A stretch of 64,000 nt of DNA from Prorocentrum cordatum (lineage: Eukaryota; Sar; Dinophyceae; Prorocentrales; Prorocentraceae): positions 40,001 through 104,000 of the forward strand of contig CAUYUJ010016883.1 of the NCBI GenBank assembly GCA_963575745.1, read 5' to 3'. Positions 21,508 through 30,222 of the stretch are shown in pieces. The position numbers and the translations under genes are program-made. Position 1 is the first letter of the stretch; each line of letters opens with the position of its first letter. The notes below the pieces were generated by a model, which saw only the letters and a program-made list of their open reading frames with translations, made no database searches and was not told the DNA's origin.

Positions 21508-21797
21508 CTAAATCGTCGGCACTGGCGTCAGCCTGCTGTCGATCTTCTCGTAAATGATTATCTCGATAATCTTTTCCTCCACAGCTCGCGCCAGCGATCC
21601 AACAATCTATCAGATATCACGATAGCCCCTGGTGGGCTGAAACAGTCACTCACTGAGTGAGTGGGTGGCCGGTCGGCCGTGCCCGGTAGCCTTACCGGGA
21701 CTCAAGGGCGCCCTCGGACCGAAACAGCAGCAGTAGCAGTCTCTCGGTCGCGGGGCGTCTCGGATCGGAAGGCCAACTGCGCAGTACAAAACACACA
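21508..21797 (-). repeat. Copia-1 3' LTR
   Basis: 290 bases matching 29738-30027 except for a G/A in CGGGGCG and a G/A in CTGCGCAG. It contains several short palindromes: CACTCACTGAGTGAGTG; CCCGGTA-4-TACCGGG; GATTATC-2-GATAATC. Confidence 0.95.
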
Positions 21798-21902
21798 GGG
21801 GGAAAACCTTTTGGCCTTCGATCCTACAAAAAAATCATCTCTGGTAGCGGCGCTACTCCTGCATACATCTCGCCACGCGAGCAAATCTGAAACATGAAAT
21901 AA

Positions 21903-22085
21903 AATCTCCGCGAAGTGGACAGATATATAAGATGAAATGAAATCCCCGCGTAGCGGTCAGATATGAACAATAAAATGAAATCCCCGCGGAGCGGTCAGAT
22001 ATATAAAGTGAAATGACATTCCCGCTTAGCAAGCATATATGTAAAGTAAGATGAAATCCCCGCTGAGCGGGCGGATATGTAAAGC
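21903..22085 (-). repeat. Tandem repeat in copia-1 3' UTR (~38-bp unit)
   Basis: Five units starting near 21903, 21941, 21980, 22017 and 22055. Each has an AATCCCCGC-3-AGCGG-type mini-hairpin and an AGATAT(A)TAA-like tail. It lies between the pol stop and the 3' LTR. Confidence 0.85.
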
Positions 22086-22167
22086 TACATTGTCACAGAG
22101 CTTGTCTAAATCAAATCACAAACTTCGCCAAGGCGAGCGATATGGAAAAGAAACCACCTGGTAGAAC

Positions 22168-25100
22168 TCACTCTTCCGAATGAACTTGTGGTTCCTCGGC
22201 GAGTGTCGGCTTCTCGGCGAGAATATCGAGTCCCCTCAGGCCTCGTTTCCTCGCGGACTCGAACTCCGGGTCATGAACCAGCGTCCAGTAGCTCCTGCAC
22301 ATGAAAACATCTAAAAGCTTCTGCGCCTCGTACTTTATCTTCGTGCAACCATCTGCTACCTGCGCATGAGAATGAACCCAACGAAGTTCGGCACCACACT
22401 CTTGAACTCCTTGCTTGAATGCCATGCACTCAATAGCGGCGCGCTTGTCGCTGAGACCCAGTGCTGAACTCTCCGAACCAGTAACTGCATCATATAGGCT
22501 CTTGCAGTCCGTGACGAGAACACTCCGTGGTCCCTTCTTGATCATGTCGTAGCGCTTGTCGCCCTTGAGCTGCACATCTGCACTCAGCATCTCCATCCAA
22601 GCTAGCTGTGTATACTCCAGCTCCTCCGCGGCCTCACTTGCTGCTTGGATTTCTGCACCCAAGGATGAACGGCACTTTCGTGTCAGCTTCTTAGAAGCTC
22701 CCGTGAATACTGTGAACTTCTGCTTCTTGCCGCTGAGCGCCTCCACCTCGGTAGTGCACACAACATAGCCTCCTTGACTGCTCCCATCTGCTCTCGAACA
22801 CCACGATGCATCGAACCAACATACCCACGCCATCTGCTTATAAGGATGTATGGTAACTCCTGTGCTCGCAAACTCATGAATAGTCTTGACCAGCTGGTTG
22901 ATCCTGCCGAGGTCCTTGACCGTCGCACTGTTGACAACCGCTTGTAGCATAGAAACGTGCACAGCGATTTGAGGCATCGTCTGTGTTGAAAGCCACTGAG
23001 CTTGACCAAGGATGGCACGGCATGCAGTCACTTCTCCGGCTGTCAGCTTGTCGTCCGGACTAGCCTTTCGGCCTCTCTTGACGTTGATCGGCTGGATGGT
23101 CTTGGCATACTTTTCTTGACTTAGCCTGAAACCTCCATCTGGATTTCTGGAAACTTCAACTCCACAAACTGAATAGCCAGCCTCATCTGACTTCCACATG
23201 CCCCATCGGTATAGCGTCTTGAGATGCTCGTACTCCACGTTGAACTCCACGTTGGTGAGATCACCCGCAATCTGGAAGTCATCCACATGCACCAGGATGA
23301 GCCCGATCACCTTGTTGTCTGAGTTCAGCTTGGTGAAGAGACACGGCTCGAGCTTGCATGCATACCAGCCTCTGCTCTCTAGATCCTTCTTGACCTTCTC
23401 GTACCACCGCCTAGGTGCATTCGTGAGTCCATAACAGGCCTTGAGAATCTGCACAACATCATCATCATTGAGCTGTAGTGCTTCTCGTAGTTGTGGCACT
23501 GGTAGTGCATAAAGCTCTCGCTCTTCCTCTGTAGCTTCCCCTTGCAGGAACGCTGACGAAGCATCCGCAAGCCACGTCTGCCAATTCTCGTTGGCCGCCT
23601 TCTGGTATAGCATCTGGCGCGCACGCCTCGAGGGTGTTGGCGATTCGGTCTTAAGCGTCTCGAGGTCCTTGTCGGTGTAGCCGATGAGTACCAGTCTGGC
23701 CTTGGCCTTCTTTCCGCCTTCCGCTTCTGGATCCTCCTTCCAGGTAAGTACCCAGCGCATCTTCATCAGGTCGACGTCCGGTAGCTTGCTCCGAAGTACA
23801 CCTCGGCACGCCTGCGCGAGTAGAAATTGATCAACTTCTTTCTTCATAGCCACGTCGAACTTCGCCTTGTCCTTGTCGTCCAGCTTCTTGTAGCTGACCT
23901 CAATGCGCTGCCTCCTGGCCTGTGTAGCCACGTACAGCCTGGGGTCCTTCACGAAGCGGTTGATGGCGTCTCGGGAGGGGACCGCGATAGACAGGTAGAC
24001 GGCATCCTGGCGCTCGGTGGTGACGTCCTGGTCTTCGCTGGTCTTCTGAACTGAGTTGGGTTCGTCGGTCATCCGCTTGCCGAACTCATCCGGGTCTCTC
24101 CCGCGCTTGGTTCCAGTTCTCGTAGTCTGGCGCGACTTCTTGACTGCGGCATCTTCTTCAGCTTCTTGACGTCGCCGAACTCCAGGTACAGGTAGGTCTG
24201 CAGGTAGTTGGCCTGGTGGTTCTGGCGCTTCGAGATCCTCCGATGAAAGGTCGTCCTCCTTCTCTGACTTTTTGTCCTCGGACTTCGTATCCTCCTCCTT
24301 GGTCTCGGCTGCCCCTGTAGGCTCCGATGTCGTAGGGGCCTCGGTCGCCTGAGTCTCGGCAGCAGCTGGCTGCCCATCTCCCGCCTTCTGCGGAAAGGGA
24401 TCCTCTGGCTCCATTACCCACGCATCATCTTCATCGTCAAGATCTGGAAGGCGTTGTCCGATCAGGTCCTCGAATTCGCTAGCCTTGACCTTCAGCATGG
24501 CAGCGGTGATGTTAAGAGGAACTGCCTCTCCATGAAGAAGTTTGTGGATCTCGATCTCCGTCTCGGTAGCTGGTCGAAGGTGACCACGTCCTGCTCGTAG
24601 AAGTCGGCCGTGGTGCTCTATCCAGACGACTGATCCTGGATTGCCGTCCGAGCCAGGCTCCTGGGCGATGACTGTCGCCGGGCCAGCCCAAACTCCACCA
24701 GGCATCTTGACGTTGCCCTTCGCCTTCTCGGACCACCAGTAGCAAAGCTGCCCTGTAGTCCAGTGTGTCTTTTCTCTGGTCTTGCGTAGCTCCAGTAGGG
24801 CAAGACGTCGTCTAGAAGTAACCTCGAGGAAGGCCTTCCTCGCCTCGAGTCGCACCTTCTGGTTTTTGATGTACTCGTCGTCGTCGGCCTCGTAGGTCTT
24901 GCTGAGGATCGGCATGTTGTGATCTTCGCCGAACACGTCGCCCACGATCGGCTCAGGGGTCCTGCCCAACATCATCTCGTAGGGGCTGTGGCCTTTGTAC
25001 CTGCCGAGATCGTTCATGGCGGCGATCGCCTCCCAGAAAATCTCGTCCGCGGTAACCTTGGCGTCGGACTCCTCGGCGATCTTGGTCATGGTGTCCTTTA

Positions 25101-28100
25101 AGATGCCGATATTCCTCTCACATAGCGCTAGCTGGTTGTGAGCCTGCCGAGCGGTGACATCCACCATGATGCCGCGCGACGATAGCCATTCCTTGACTCT
25201 CTTCTCGACATGGCAGCCTTCACCGTCCAGGCGTAGTAGAGCAGGTCGACCGTAGTACTGCATCCACGTCTGCTGCAGCGTCTTGCGGAACTCCTCGCCT
25301 GACCTCATGAGTCGGCCCTTGAGGTTGAGCTTCCCGCCGCTGAGCCGAGTGCCTGTATCGACGATGTAGGTCCCGGTCCAAGTCTGCTTGTCGCGAGGGT
25401 CCGTCCAGTAGAAGCCGTCCGTCTCGATAGCCTTCCCTGGTGTGGCCGGGCTGTATGGCGCAACCACGGACTCCATCGGCTTGTTCTTGTGCCGCTCGCA
25501 CGCCTCGCACCTGAACTCAGCTGCTAATTTCAAGATCGGGCCTTGAGCGCCAGCCCGCTTGAGCACGTCGATGAGGGTCTTGTTGCTGCGATGCCCTAGC
25601 CTGACATGCAGCCTTCGAAGATAACCGTTAACCTTACCGACGTCCACCTCACCTTCCTGTGGCTCGTATTGTGGAGGTGGTGGTGGTATCTGATCTTCAT
25701 CTGGGCCTGGGACTGGATCAGGTCGTTGATCTTCCTGAGGTGCATCCTGATGTTGTGGTGCTGCATGCTGTTCTTGTTGAACCCCAGGTCGCTTGAAGTA
25801 TAGTCGTGTCCTCGTATGGCTCGTGCCTTCCGGCAGCGGGGCGTATATCTCTTCGTCGGTCAGAATGCTCTCGCCCAGCTCGTCGCCAATGAGGATGTTG
25901 GTGTCGAGATCCCAGGTAAGCCTCCGCACCACAGAAAGCCACTCTGGTCCCTCGATGTCCGTTCCCATGTACGTCTTGACGTTCTCGTCCTCGCGCTCCC
26001 AGCACTCGAGCTCGCCCTTGGGGTCTATGTCGAGCTCCGCCTCATTCTCCATCTCCAGCCTCTGCGCCTTGGGTAGCGGCTGCTTCCCGATCAGGCGCCG
26101 CTTGGTGACATACACTGCCTCGCTGAACTCCGTCTCATAGTCGCCTCCAGCCCACGCGCACCAAGTAGACCACTCCATACACCTCATGATAGACTTGGCC
26201 CACTTCTTGCACATCGCGGCTGGGTATGCTGCAGTGAACTCGGTAACCTGGCCCTGTATCTCCTCGTGCTTGTGGTTGTGCGGGCTGCCTCGCTGATTTG
26301 AGCACGTCCTGCCGATGGTTGCATTGAGGTGCGGATCGGACGTCGCGATCAGCCATTCTTTCTTGATCAGCTCGCCTGTTTTCGGATATCTCAACCCAAA
26401 AGCACACCCATCCACTCGTACAGTGAACAGCTGCTCCCTGAGACGCTTGAGGTAGGGCAAGGACCAGGTCCCGCACCTTAGCGGCTGTTCGAAGTCAACT
26501 TCGGCTCCTTGATGTAGTGCTTGGAAGGCAAGTAGCACACAAGCCCGGGTGACCTTGTCATTCTTTCGGCGCTTGTGCTCTAGACGCACTCTTTGATCTT
26601 CGGTCCTCTGGTTAGCGTTCTGGATGATCGATCTGGCCGTGCACGGTGGCGAAAATACGACCCGTCTTGGATTCTCTAGCTTCAGCGTCTCCGACGCCCT
26701 TCTGTAGCCGGTGTTGGTAGTTAGATCGTACTCGTTGTGCTTCCCGAGCCTGAGGACGGTGCCACCGAGCTTCTCGACCTCAACTCCGAGCGGGGAGTTT
26801 GGAGGAGCACATACCTCCAGCAGGTCCAGCTGTCCAAGTCGAAGTAGATCCTGAGCGTCCTTGGCTGCTTCCGTCTCGAACTCCGCGATCTTCTGGTCGA
26901 GCAAGTAGATCTGCTTGGCGTTGAGCGTCTTCACCTGACCAGCCGCAACGCAGCCCGGATCGTCCTTCGCTGTAGCGTCCGGACCTCCCTGTCCAGCGTC
27001 AAGTTGGTCAGCTTCACCCAGTTGTCTAAGCTGTTGATCTCTTCTTCGAGGAGCGCCCAGTGGTCCTCCGGCACCGGTATGTCCTCGGTCTCCTGCTTCA
27101 TCCTCTCCATGTGCTCGGTCAGGGTCTCCTTCGCCGGATCCCAGGTCGGAAACTGTATGTTGTTCTGCATCACCGTGTCCAGGTCGATCGTCTCGTGGAC
27201 TGTCTCCATCTCTTCCTCCTTCATCGTCGCCTTCTTCGGAGGTGGTGCCTTGAATGCTGCCGGACACCCCTTCGGCCTCGGTGCATGGTAGACCGTCCTC
27301 GGCGGCGAAGGTGAGCTCGAAGTGGCTCTCGGAGGTGGTGGTGGTCTCGGTGTCGCTGTAGTCGGATCCTCCTTCTTGGCCGCTGAGCCCGAAAACGCTG
27401 GCCCAGAACTCGACGTCTCCGCGCGGATCCTCAGACACACATGGCTGCGCCCGCCCACACAGCTGCAGCCCGCTCTGCGCCTCCCAGGCGCTCCGCAGCA
27501 CGCGCACTTGATGTTGTCGTACTGCCTCTTGATGTCGCCAGCGTCGGTCTCCTCTTCCTTCTTGAGGTTGTAGGGCTTGATCAGCGGCGGCTGGCCGCAA
27601 GGAAGTCGTCCCTGACACTGGTGACTGCGGCCGCCCAGGCATGAACATCCGGCCGTCGTGGTCCCCGGAACTCCGCAGCAGCCGCACCTTGTACTCGTCA
27701 AGGCCGTCGAAGTAGCGAAGACCTCCGAGGGTCGCGATGAGCCACGTGAGCTTCTGCCACCGCATGATGATCGCATCCACTGGCTGATATGGAATAGAAA
27801 GCTGATCTGGGTCGAGAGCCTTGGCTCGATCACCGTTTTGAGCCCAAGAAACTTCGGACGCCTCGGAAATCAGAGCATCATGTGTGATAACTTCTCTCCA
27901 TTCAGCATGTGGCCCGAAATCTATGAGAAGATGCCCGCACCTCGATCTCTCTAGAAGGTAGGTCTTACTGCCCAGAGCCTTAAACCTGATAGTGCCGAGC
28001 TCAAAGTCAACAATCACTCCGAAATGCTTCAGGAAATCCATACCTATCAAAAGCGGGGCATCCACTTCCACAACTGAAACGGGAAAATCACACTCCTGGC

Positions 28101-28647
28101 CGTCGACGTATCCTGGAATACTTGCGTGATTCAGAGACTGAGCCTTCTGATTATTCCCGACAGTGAACTCGATTCGGGGTCCAGGAACTATCTTCATACG
28201 GTTCTGGCCTACCATCTTCATCATCGTGGCCTGCCAGATCTCCGCCGTGTCTAAACCTATCATGGATGAGGTGGCCCCAGAGTCCAAGATGCCCTTGAAG
28301 GTCCCCGAGAGCTGTGAGGCCATAAATATACACTGTTCGAATACCACATATGCTCGATGGGACTTCCTTCTGGAAACTCTGGGTGTTCGTATTCGGATTC
28401 TCGTCGGTCTCGGTCGTGATGCTGTCGGTCGCGGTCGCGATGTAGTCGATCGCTGTCGTGCTGTAGTCGATCGCGGTCGTGCTGTAGTCGATCGCGGTCG
28501 TGCTGTAGTCGATCGCGGTCGCGATGTTGATGACGATAGATGCTTGTAGCTACGTCCAGCCTGCAGCTTCGCTGGAGCCTTACAGTTCTTAGCTATGTGG
28601 CCGCGGCCGCCACACCTCAGGCATTGGTGTTGGGGTCCGTCTTCCAC
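22168..28647 (-). CDS. pol: Copia-1 Pol polyprotein
   Basis: About 2159 codons open from 28647, where the first codon of the listed frame is GTG. There is no ATG start, and the frame is open back to about 28870 inside gag, so expression by a -1 shift from gag is likely. Domains: CCHC knuckle C-X2-C-X4-H-X4-C (residues 9-22); RSTTA repeats (44-75); aspartic protease LDSGATS (121-127) and LLIGMDFL (199-206); a region best read in another frame (321-572); a methyltransferase-like domain (about 600-820). Integrase follows, with HHCC (25500-25640) and D,D-E residues in ETDGFYW, LRLDGEG and CERNIG. RT has motif A LADASSAFLQG, motif B CYGLTNAP and motif C VHVDDF (23272-23292). RNase H has WFDAS, TDCKSLYD and HSHAQVADG. 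All catalytic motifs are intact. Confidence 0.9.
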   Translation of the reverse strand: MEDGPQHQCLRCGGRGHIAKNCKAPAKLQAGRSYKHLSSSTSRPRSTTARPRSTTARPRSTTARQRSTTSRPRPTASRPRPTRIRIRTPRVSRRKSHRAYVVFEQCIFMASQLSGTFKGILDSGATSSMIGLDTAEIWQATMMKMVGQNRMKIVPGPRIEFTVGNNQKAQSLNHASIPGYVDGQECDFPVSVVEVDAPLLIGMDFLKHFGVIVDFELGTIRFKALGSKTYLLERSRCGHLLIDFGPHAEWREVITHDALISEASEVSWAQNGDRAKALDPDQLSIPYQPVDAIIMRWQKLTWLIATLGGLRYFDGLDEYKVRLLRSSGDHDGRMFMPGRPQSPVSGTTSLRPAAADQALQPQEGRGDRRWRHQEAVRQHQVRVLRSAWEAQSGLQLCGRAQPCVSEDPRGDVEFWASVFGLSGQEGGSDYSDTETTTTSESHFELTFAAEDGLPCTEAEGVSGSIQGTTSEEGDDEGGRDGDSPRDDRPGHGDAEQHTVSDLGSGEGDPDRAHGEDEAGDRGHTGAGGPLGAPRRRDQQLRQLGEADQLDAGQGGPDATAKDDPGCVAAGQVKTLNAKQIYLLDQKIAEFETEAAKDAQDLLRLGQLDLLEVCAPPNSPLGVEVEKLGGTVLRLGKHNEYDLTTNTGYRRASETLKLENPRRVVFSPPCTARSIIQNANQRTEDQRVRLEHKRRKNDKVTRACVLLAFQALHQGAEVDFEQPLRCGTWSLPYLKRLREQLFTVRVDGCAFGLRYPKTGELIKKEWLIATSDPHLNATIGRTCSNQRGSPHNHKHEEIQGQVTEFTAAYPAAMCKKWAKSIMRCMEWSTWCAWAGGDYETEFSEAVYVTKRRLIGKQPLPKAQRLEMENEAELDIDPKGELECWEREDENVKTYMGTDIEGPEWLSVVRRLTWDLDTNILIGDELGESILTDEEIYAPLPEGTSHTRTRLYFKRPGVQQEQHAAPQHQDAPQEDQRPDPVPGPDEDQIPPPPPQYEPQEGEVDVGKVNGYLRRLHVRLGHRSNKTLIDVLKRAGAQGPILKLAAEFRCEACERHKNKPMESVVAPYSPATPGKAIETDGFYWTDPRDKQTWTGTYIVDTGTRLSGGKLNLKGRLMRSGEEFRKTLQQTWMQYYGRPALLRLDGEGCHVEKRVKEWLSSRGIMVDVTARQAHNQLALCERNIGILKDTMTKIAEESDAKVTADEIFWEAIAAMNDLGRYKGHSPYEMMLGRTPEPIVGDVFGEDHNMPILSKTYEADDDEYIKNQKVRLEARKAFLEVTSRRRLALLELRKTREKTHWTTGQLCYWWSEKAKGNVKMPGGVWAGPATVIAQEPGSDGNPGSVVWIEHHGRLLRAGRGHLRPATETEIEIHKLLHGEAVPLNITAAMLKVKASEFEDLIGQRLPDLDDEDDAWVMEPEDPFPQKAGDGQPAAAETQATEAPTTSEPTGAAETKEEDTKSEDKKSEKEDDLSSEDLEAPEPPGQLPADLPVPGVRRRQEAEEDAAVKKSRQTTRTGTKRGRDPDEFGKRMTDEPNSVQKTSEDQDVTTERQDAVYLSIAVPSRDAINRFVKDPRLYVATQARRQRIEVSYKKLDDKDKAKFDVAMKKEVDQFLLAQACRGVLRSKLPDVDLMKMRWVLTWKEDPEAEGGKKAKARLVLIGYTDKDLETLKTESPTPSRRARQMLYQKAANENWQTWLADASSAFLQGEATEEERELYALPVPQLREALQLNDDDVVQILKACYGLTNAPRRWYEKVKKDLESRGWYACKLEPCLFTKLNSDNKVIGLILVHVDDFQIAGDLTNVEFNVEYEHLKTLYRWGMWKSDEAGYSVCGVEVSRNPDGGFRLSQEKYAKTIQPINVKRGRKASPDDKLTAGEVTACRAILGQAQWLSTQTMPQIAVHVSMLQAVVNSATVKDLGRINQLVKTIHEFASTGVTIHPYKQMAWVCWFDASWCSRADGSSQGGYVVCTTEVEALSGKKQKFTVFTGASKKLTRKCRSSLGAEIQAASEAAEELEYTQLAWMEMLSADVQLKGDKRYDMIKKGPRSVLVTDCKSLYDAVTGSESSALGLSDKRAAIECMAFKQGVQECGAELRWVHSHAQVADGCTKIKYEAQKLLDVFMCRSYWTLVHDPEFESARKRGLRGLDILAEKPTLAEEPQVHSEE
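26180..26850 (-). other. Methyltransferase-like domain between protease and integrase (copia-1)
   Basis: Within pol. LDLLEVCAPPNSPLG (about 26812-26845) occupies the place of a SAM-binding motif I. VVFSPPCTARS (about 26634-26660) resembles C5-methyltransferase motif IV, and VDFEQPL (about 26482-26502) resembles motif VI. A conserved-looking DGCAFGLR...IKKEW segment follows. Copia-2 has the same series. Classical Ty1/copia pol has nothing between protease and integrase. Enzymatic activity is an inference. Confidence 0.5.
26931..27690 (-). other. Probable true reading frame of pol between residues ~321 and 572
   Basis: In this stretch the main pol frame reads as low-complexity Gly/Arg/Asp/Gln sequence. 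The neighbouring frame (+1) gives two similar cysteine modules, CGCCGVPGTTTAGCSCLGG and CACCGAPGRRRAGCSCVGG, each followed by RSH. An acidic, helical segment follows, ending at a TGA at 26931-26933. The join to the main frame is natural at both ends (near 27687 and 26935). Two compensating single-base indels would explain it; both frames stay open so the ORF appears uninterrupted. Confidence 0.6.
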
Positions 28648-29696
28648 GAGTCGTCCCTCTTCTGGTGGTGGCCTCCGCCTCCGGACGAGCTCCTGGCCGA
28701 AGTCGAAGACTTGCCTGCCCCCTTGGCCGGCTGTCCGCCTTTCTTCTGCCCGAACTGGCCTGCGAAGAACTTCCGTCCGGTCTTCTTCTGGCGCAGCAGC
28801 TCGCGAGCCTGCTTGAAGGACCGCTGCCCTTGTTGAGCAGCAGAAAACACAGCACCCTCGAGTAGCTCATCTCGTAGCTCTTGGTCGTCACCTGCTTGAT
28901 CGTAGATCTCCCTGATCTGGCTGGCGAACTCGTCCTCTTCCGCCGCCAGCGCTGTCGCATTCTCGCTGTGCTGGTCACCCTCGTCATCCTCGTCGTCCTC
29001 TTCCGAGTAGTCGTCGTAGCCCTCGGCCACGTAGTTCTTGCTACGTCCCTGCCACTGTGGCCTGGCGCCACGATTGTTGTTGTGGTCACGATCGTGCTTC
29101 TTGTCGAACTGCATGCCGAGAGCTTGCTGGATGGCCTGGTATCCATACTTGTTCTGCACAGAGGCCAGCACCTGCGAGCGCTCGTGGTCTTCGAGGCCTG
29201 CATTCTCGAGTAGAAACCATGCTCGGAGCGGCTCAGGAAATATCGGCTTCTTCTCGTCGAAATCTTTGTCAATAGCCTTGATCGCTTTCTGCATCCGGTC
29301 CTCTTCGACCTCGAACTGCGTCAGGTAGTCTCTCATGCTGGTCCGGTTCCTCCGGTATGTCTCTTTCATGAAAGTCCTCATATACTTGCCAGCGTCCTCA
29401 ACCTCCAGGATGCCGCTCTTCTCCCTGAGATACTGGATCAACTGGCTAACTCCTTTCGGCAACTTCGTCGTCGCGTCTTCCTCTAAGTCGTCAAGGCTGT
29501 CCAGCTTGTCGTACTTTTGTACTCCCTGCCAAGCGCGTCCCTGGAGCTTCGCCATCAATCTGGGCCCGCAGAGGCCCTTCTCGTCCTTCTTGGTACCGCG
29601 CACGTACAGCTTCACTCTCATCACATAGGAGTCGAAGCTGGCCACGTCTCCATCCCACGAAGGAACGGTCTCGTGCTTCTCAGCCTCGTTCGTCAT
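28617..29696 (-). CDS. gag: Copia-1 Gag
   Basis: 359 residues from an ATG 41 bases inside the 5' LTR edge, so the leader is very short and includes the primer-binding site. It starts with a copia-type capsid region (TVPSWDGDVASFDSY, then a long helical domain). A Gln/Gly/Lys-rich C-terminal region follows. The zinc knuckle expected at the end of Gag is not in this frame but at the start of the pol frame (28582-28623), -1 relative to gag, so full-length nucleocapsid requires a frameshift. The pol frame is open under the last ~250 nt of gag. I see no canonical slippery heptamer. An indel in this copy is an alternative. Confidence 0.85.
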   Translation of the reverse strand: MTNEAEKHETVPSWDGDVASFDSYVMRVKLYVRGTKKDEKGLCGPRLMAKLQGRAWQGVQKYDKLDSLDDLEEDATTKLPKGVSQLIQYLREKSGILEVEDAGKYMRTFMKETYRRNRTSMRDYLTQFEVEEDRMQKAIKAIDKDFDEKKPIFPEPLRAWFLLENAGLEDHERSQVLASVQNKYGYQAIQQALGMQFDKKHDRDHNNNRGARPQWQGRSKNYVAEGYDDYSEEDDEDDEGDQHSENATALAAEEDEFASQIREIYDQAGDDQELRDELLEGAVFSAAQQGQRSFKQARELLRQKKTGRKFFAGQFGQKKGGQPAKGAGKSSTSARSSSGGGGHHQKRDDSWKTDPNTNA

Positions 29697-29724
29697 GACG
29701 ATGCCGGTCCGTGGAGCCAGACCG

Positions 29725-29736
29725 GCTCCGCTACCA
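29725..29736 (-). promoter_or_regulatory. Primer-binding site (initiator tRNA-Met type)
   Basis: On the element strand TGGTAGCGGAGC begins one base after the 5' LTR. It resembles the Ty1 primer-binding site TGGTAGCGCC, complementary to initiator tRNA-Met. Copia-2 has TGGTAGCTTGGAGC in the same position. Confidence 0.75.
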
Positions 29737-29737
29737 A

Positions 29738-30027
29738 CTAAATCGTCGGCACTGGCGTCAGCCTGCTGTCGATCTTCTCGTAAATGATTATCTCGATAAT
29801 CTTTTCCTCCACAGCTCGCGCCAGCGATCCAACAATCTATCAGATATCACGATAGCCCCTGGTGGGCTGAAACAGTCACTCACTGAGTGAGTGGGTGGCC
29901 GGTCGGCCGTGCCCGGTAGCCTTACCGGGACTCAAGGGCGCCCTCGGACCGAAACAGCAGCAGTAGCAGTCTCTCGGTCGCGAGGCGTCTCGGATCGGAA
30001 GGCCAACTGCACAGTACAAAACACACA
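29738..30027 (-). repeat. Copia-1 5' LTR
   Basis: 290-bp partner of 21508-21797. The right flank is a C8 run and a G-rich run. Confidence 0.95.
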
Positions 30028-30222
30028 CCCCCCCCGCGCTCAAACGCAGGGGCGGGGGGGGGGGGGAGGTAAACCTCTCGAATAGGAAAGGGCAGGAGGT
30101 TGGAGAGGGAAGAGCCCTATAGACCACCTGCGCCCAGAGGGCTGGTGATATTAAAACAAGTAGGGATGGGCGGGGTCGATTTTGCGTTTCTGGGGGCCCT
30201 CTGCGAACCCACGCGCGTGACT

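Larger units (their letters stand above)
21508..30027 (-). mobile_element. Copia-1: young full-length Ty1/copia retrotransposon
   Basis: 8.52 kb, minus strand. The 290-bp LTRs differ at two positions. The order PBS-gag-protease-integrase-RT-RNase H is that of Ty1/copia. The flanks are a C run on both sides (21503-21507 and 30028-30032), consistent with a 5-bp CCCCC target duplication but not provable in a homopolymer. LTRs start TGTGTG on the element strand and end TTAG rather than the usual CA. No clear polypurine tract precedes the 3' LTR. Low LTR divergence indicates recent insertion. Confidence 0.9.

Noticed and set aside
21798-21812. Polypurine tract of copia-1
   Set aside because: GGGGGAAAACC is purine-rich on the plus strand, but the element is on the minus strand, where it reads as pyrimidines.
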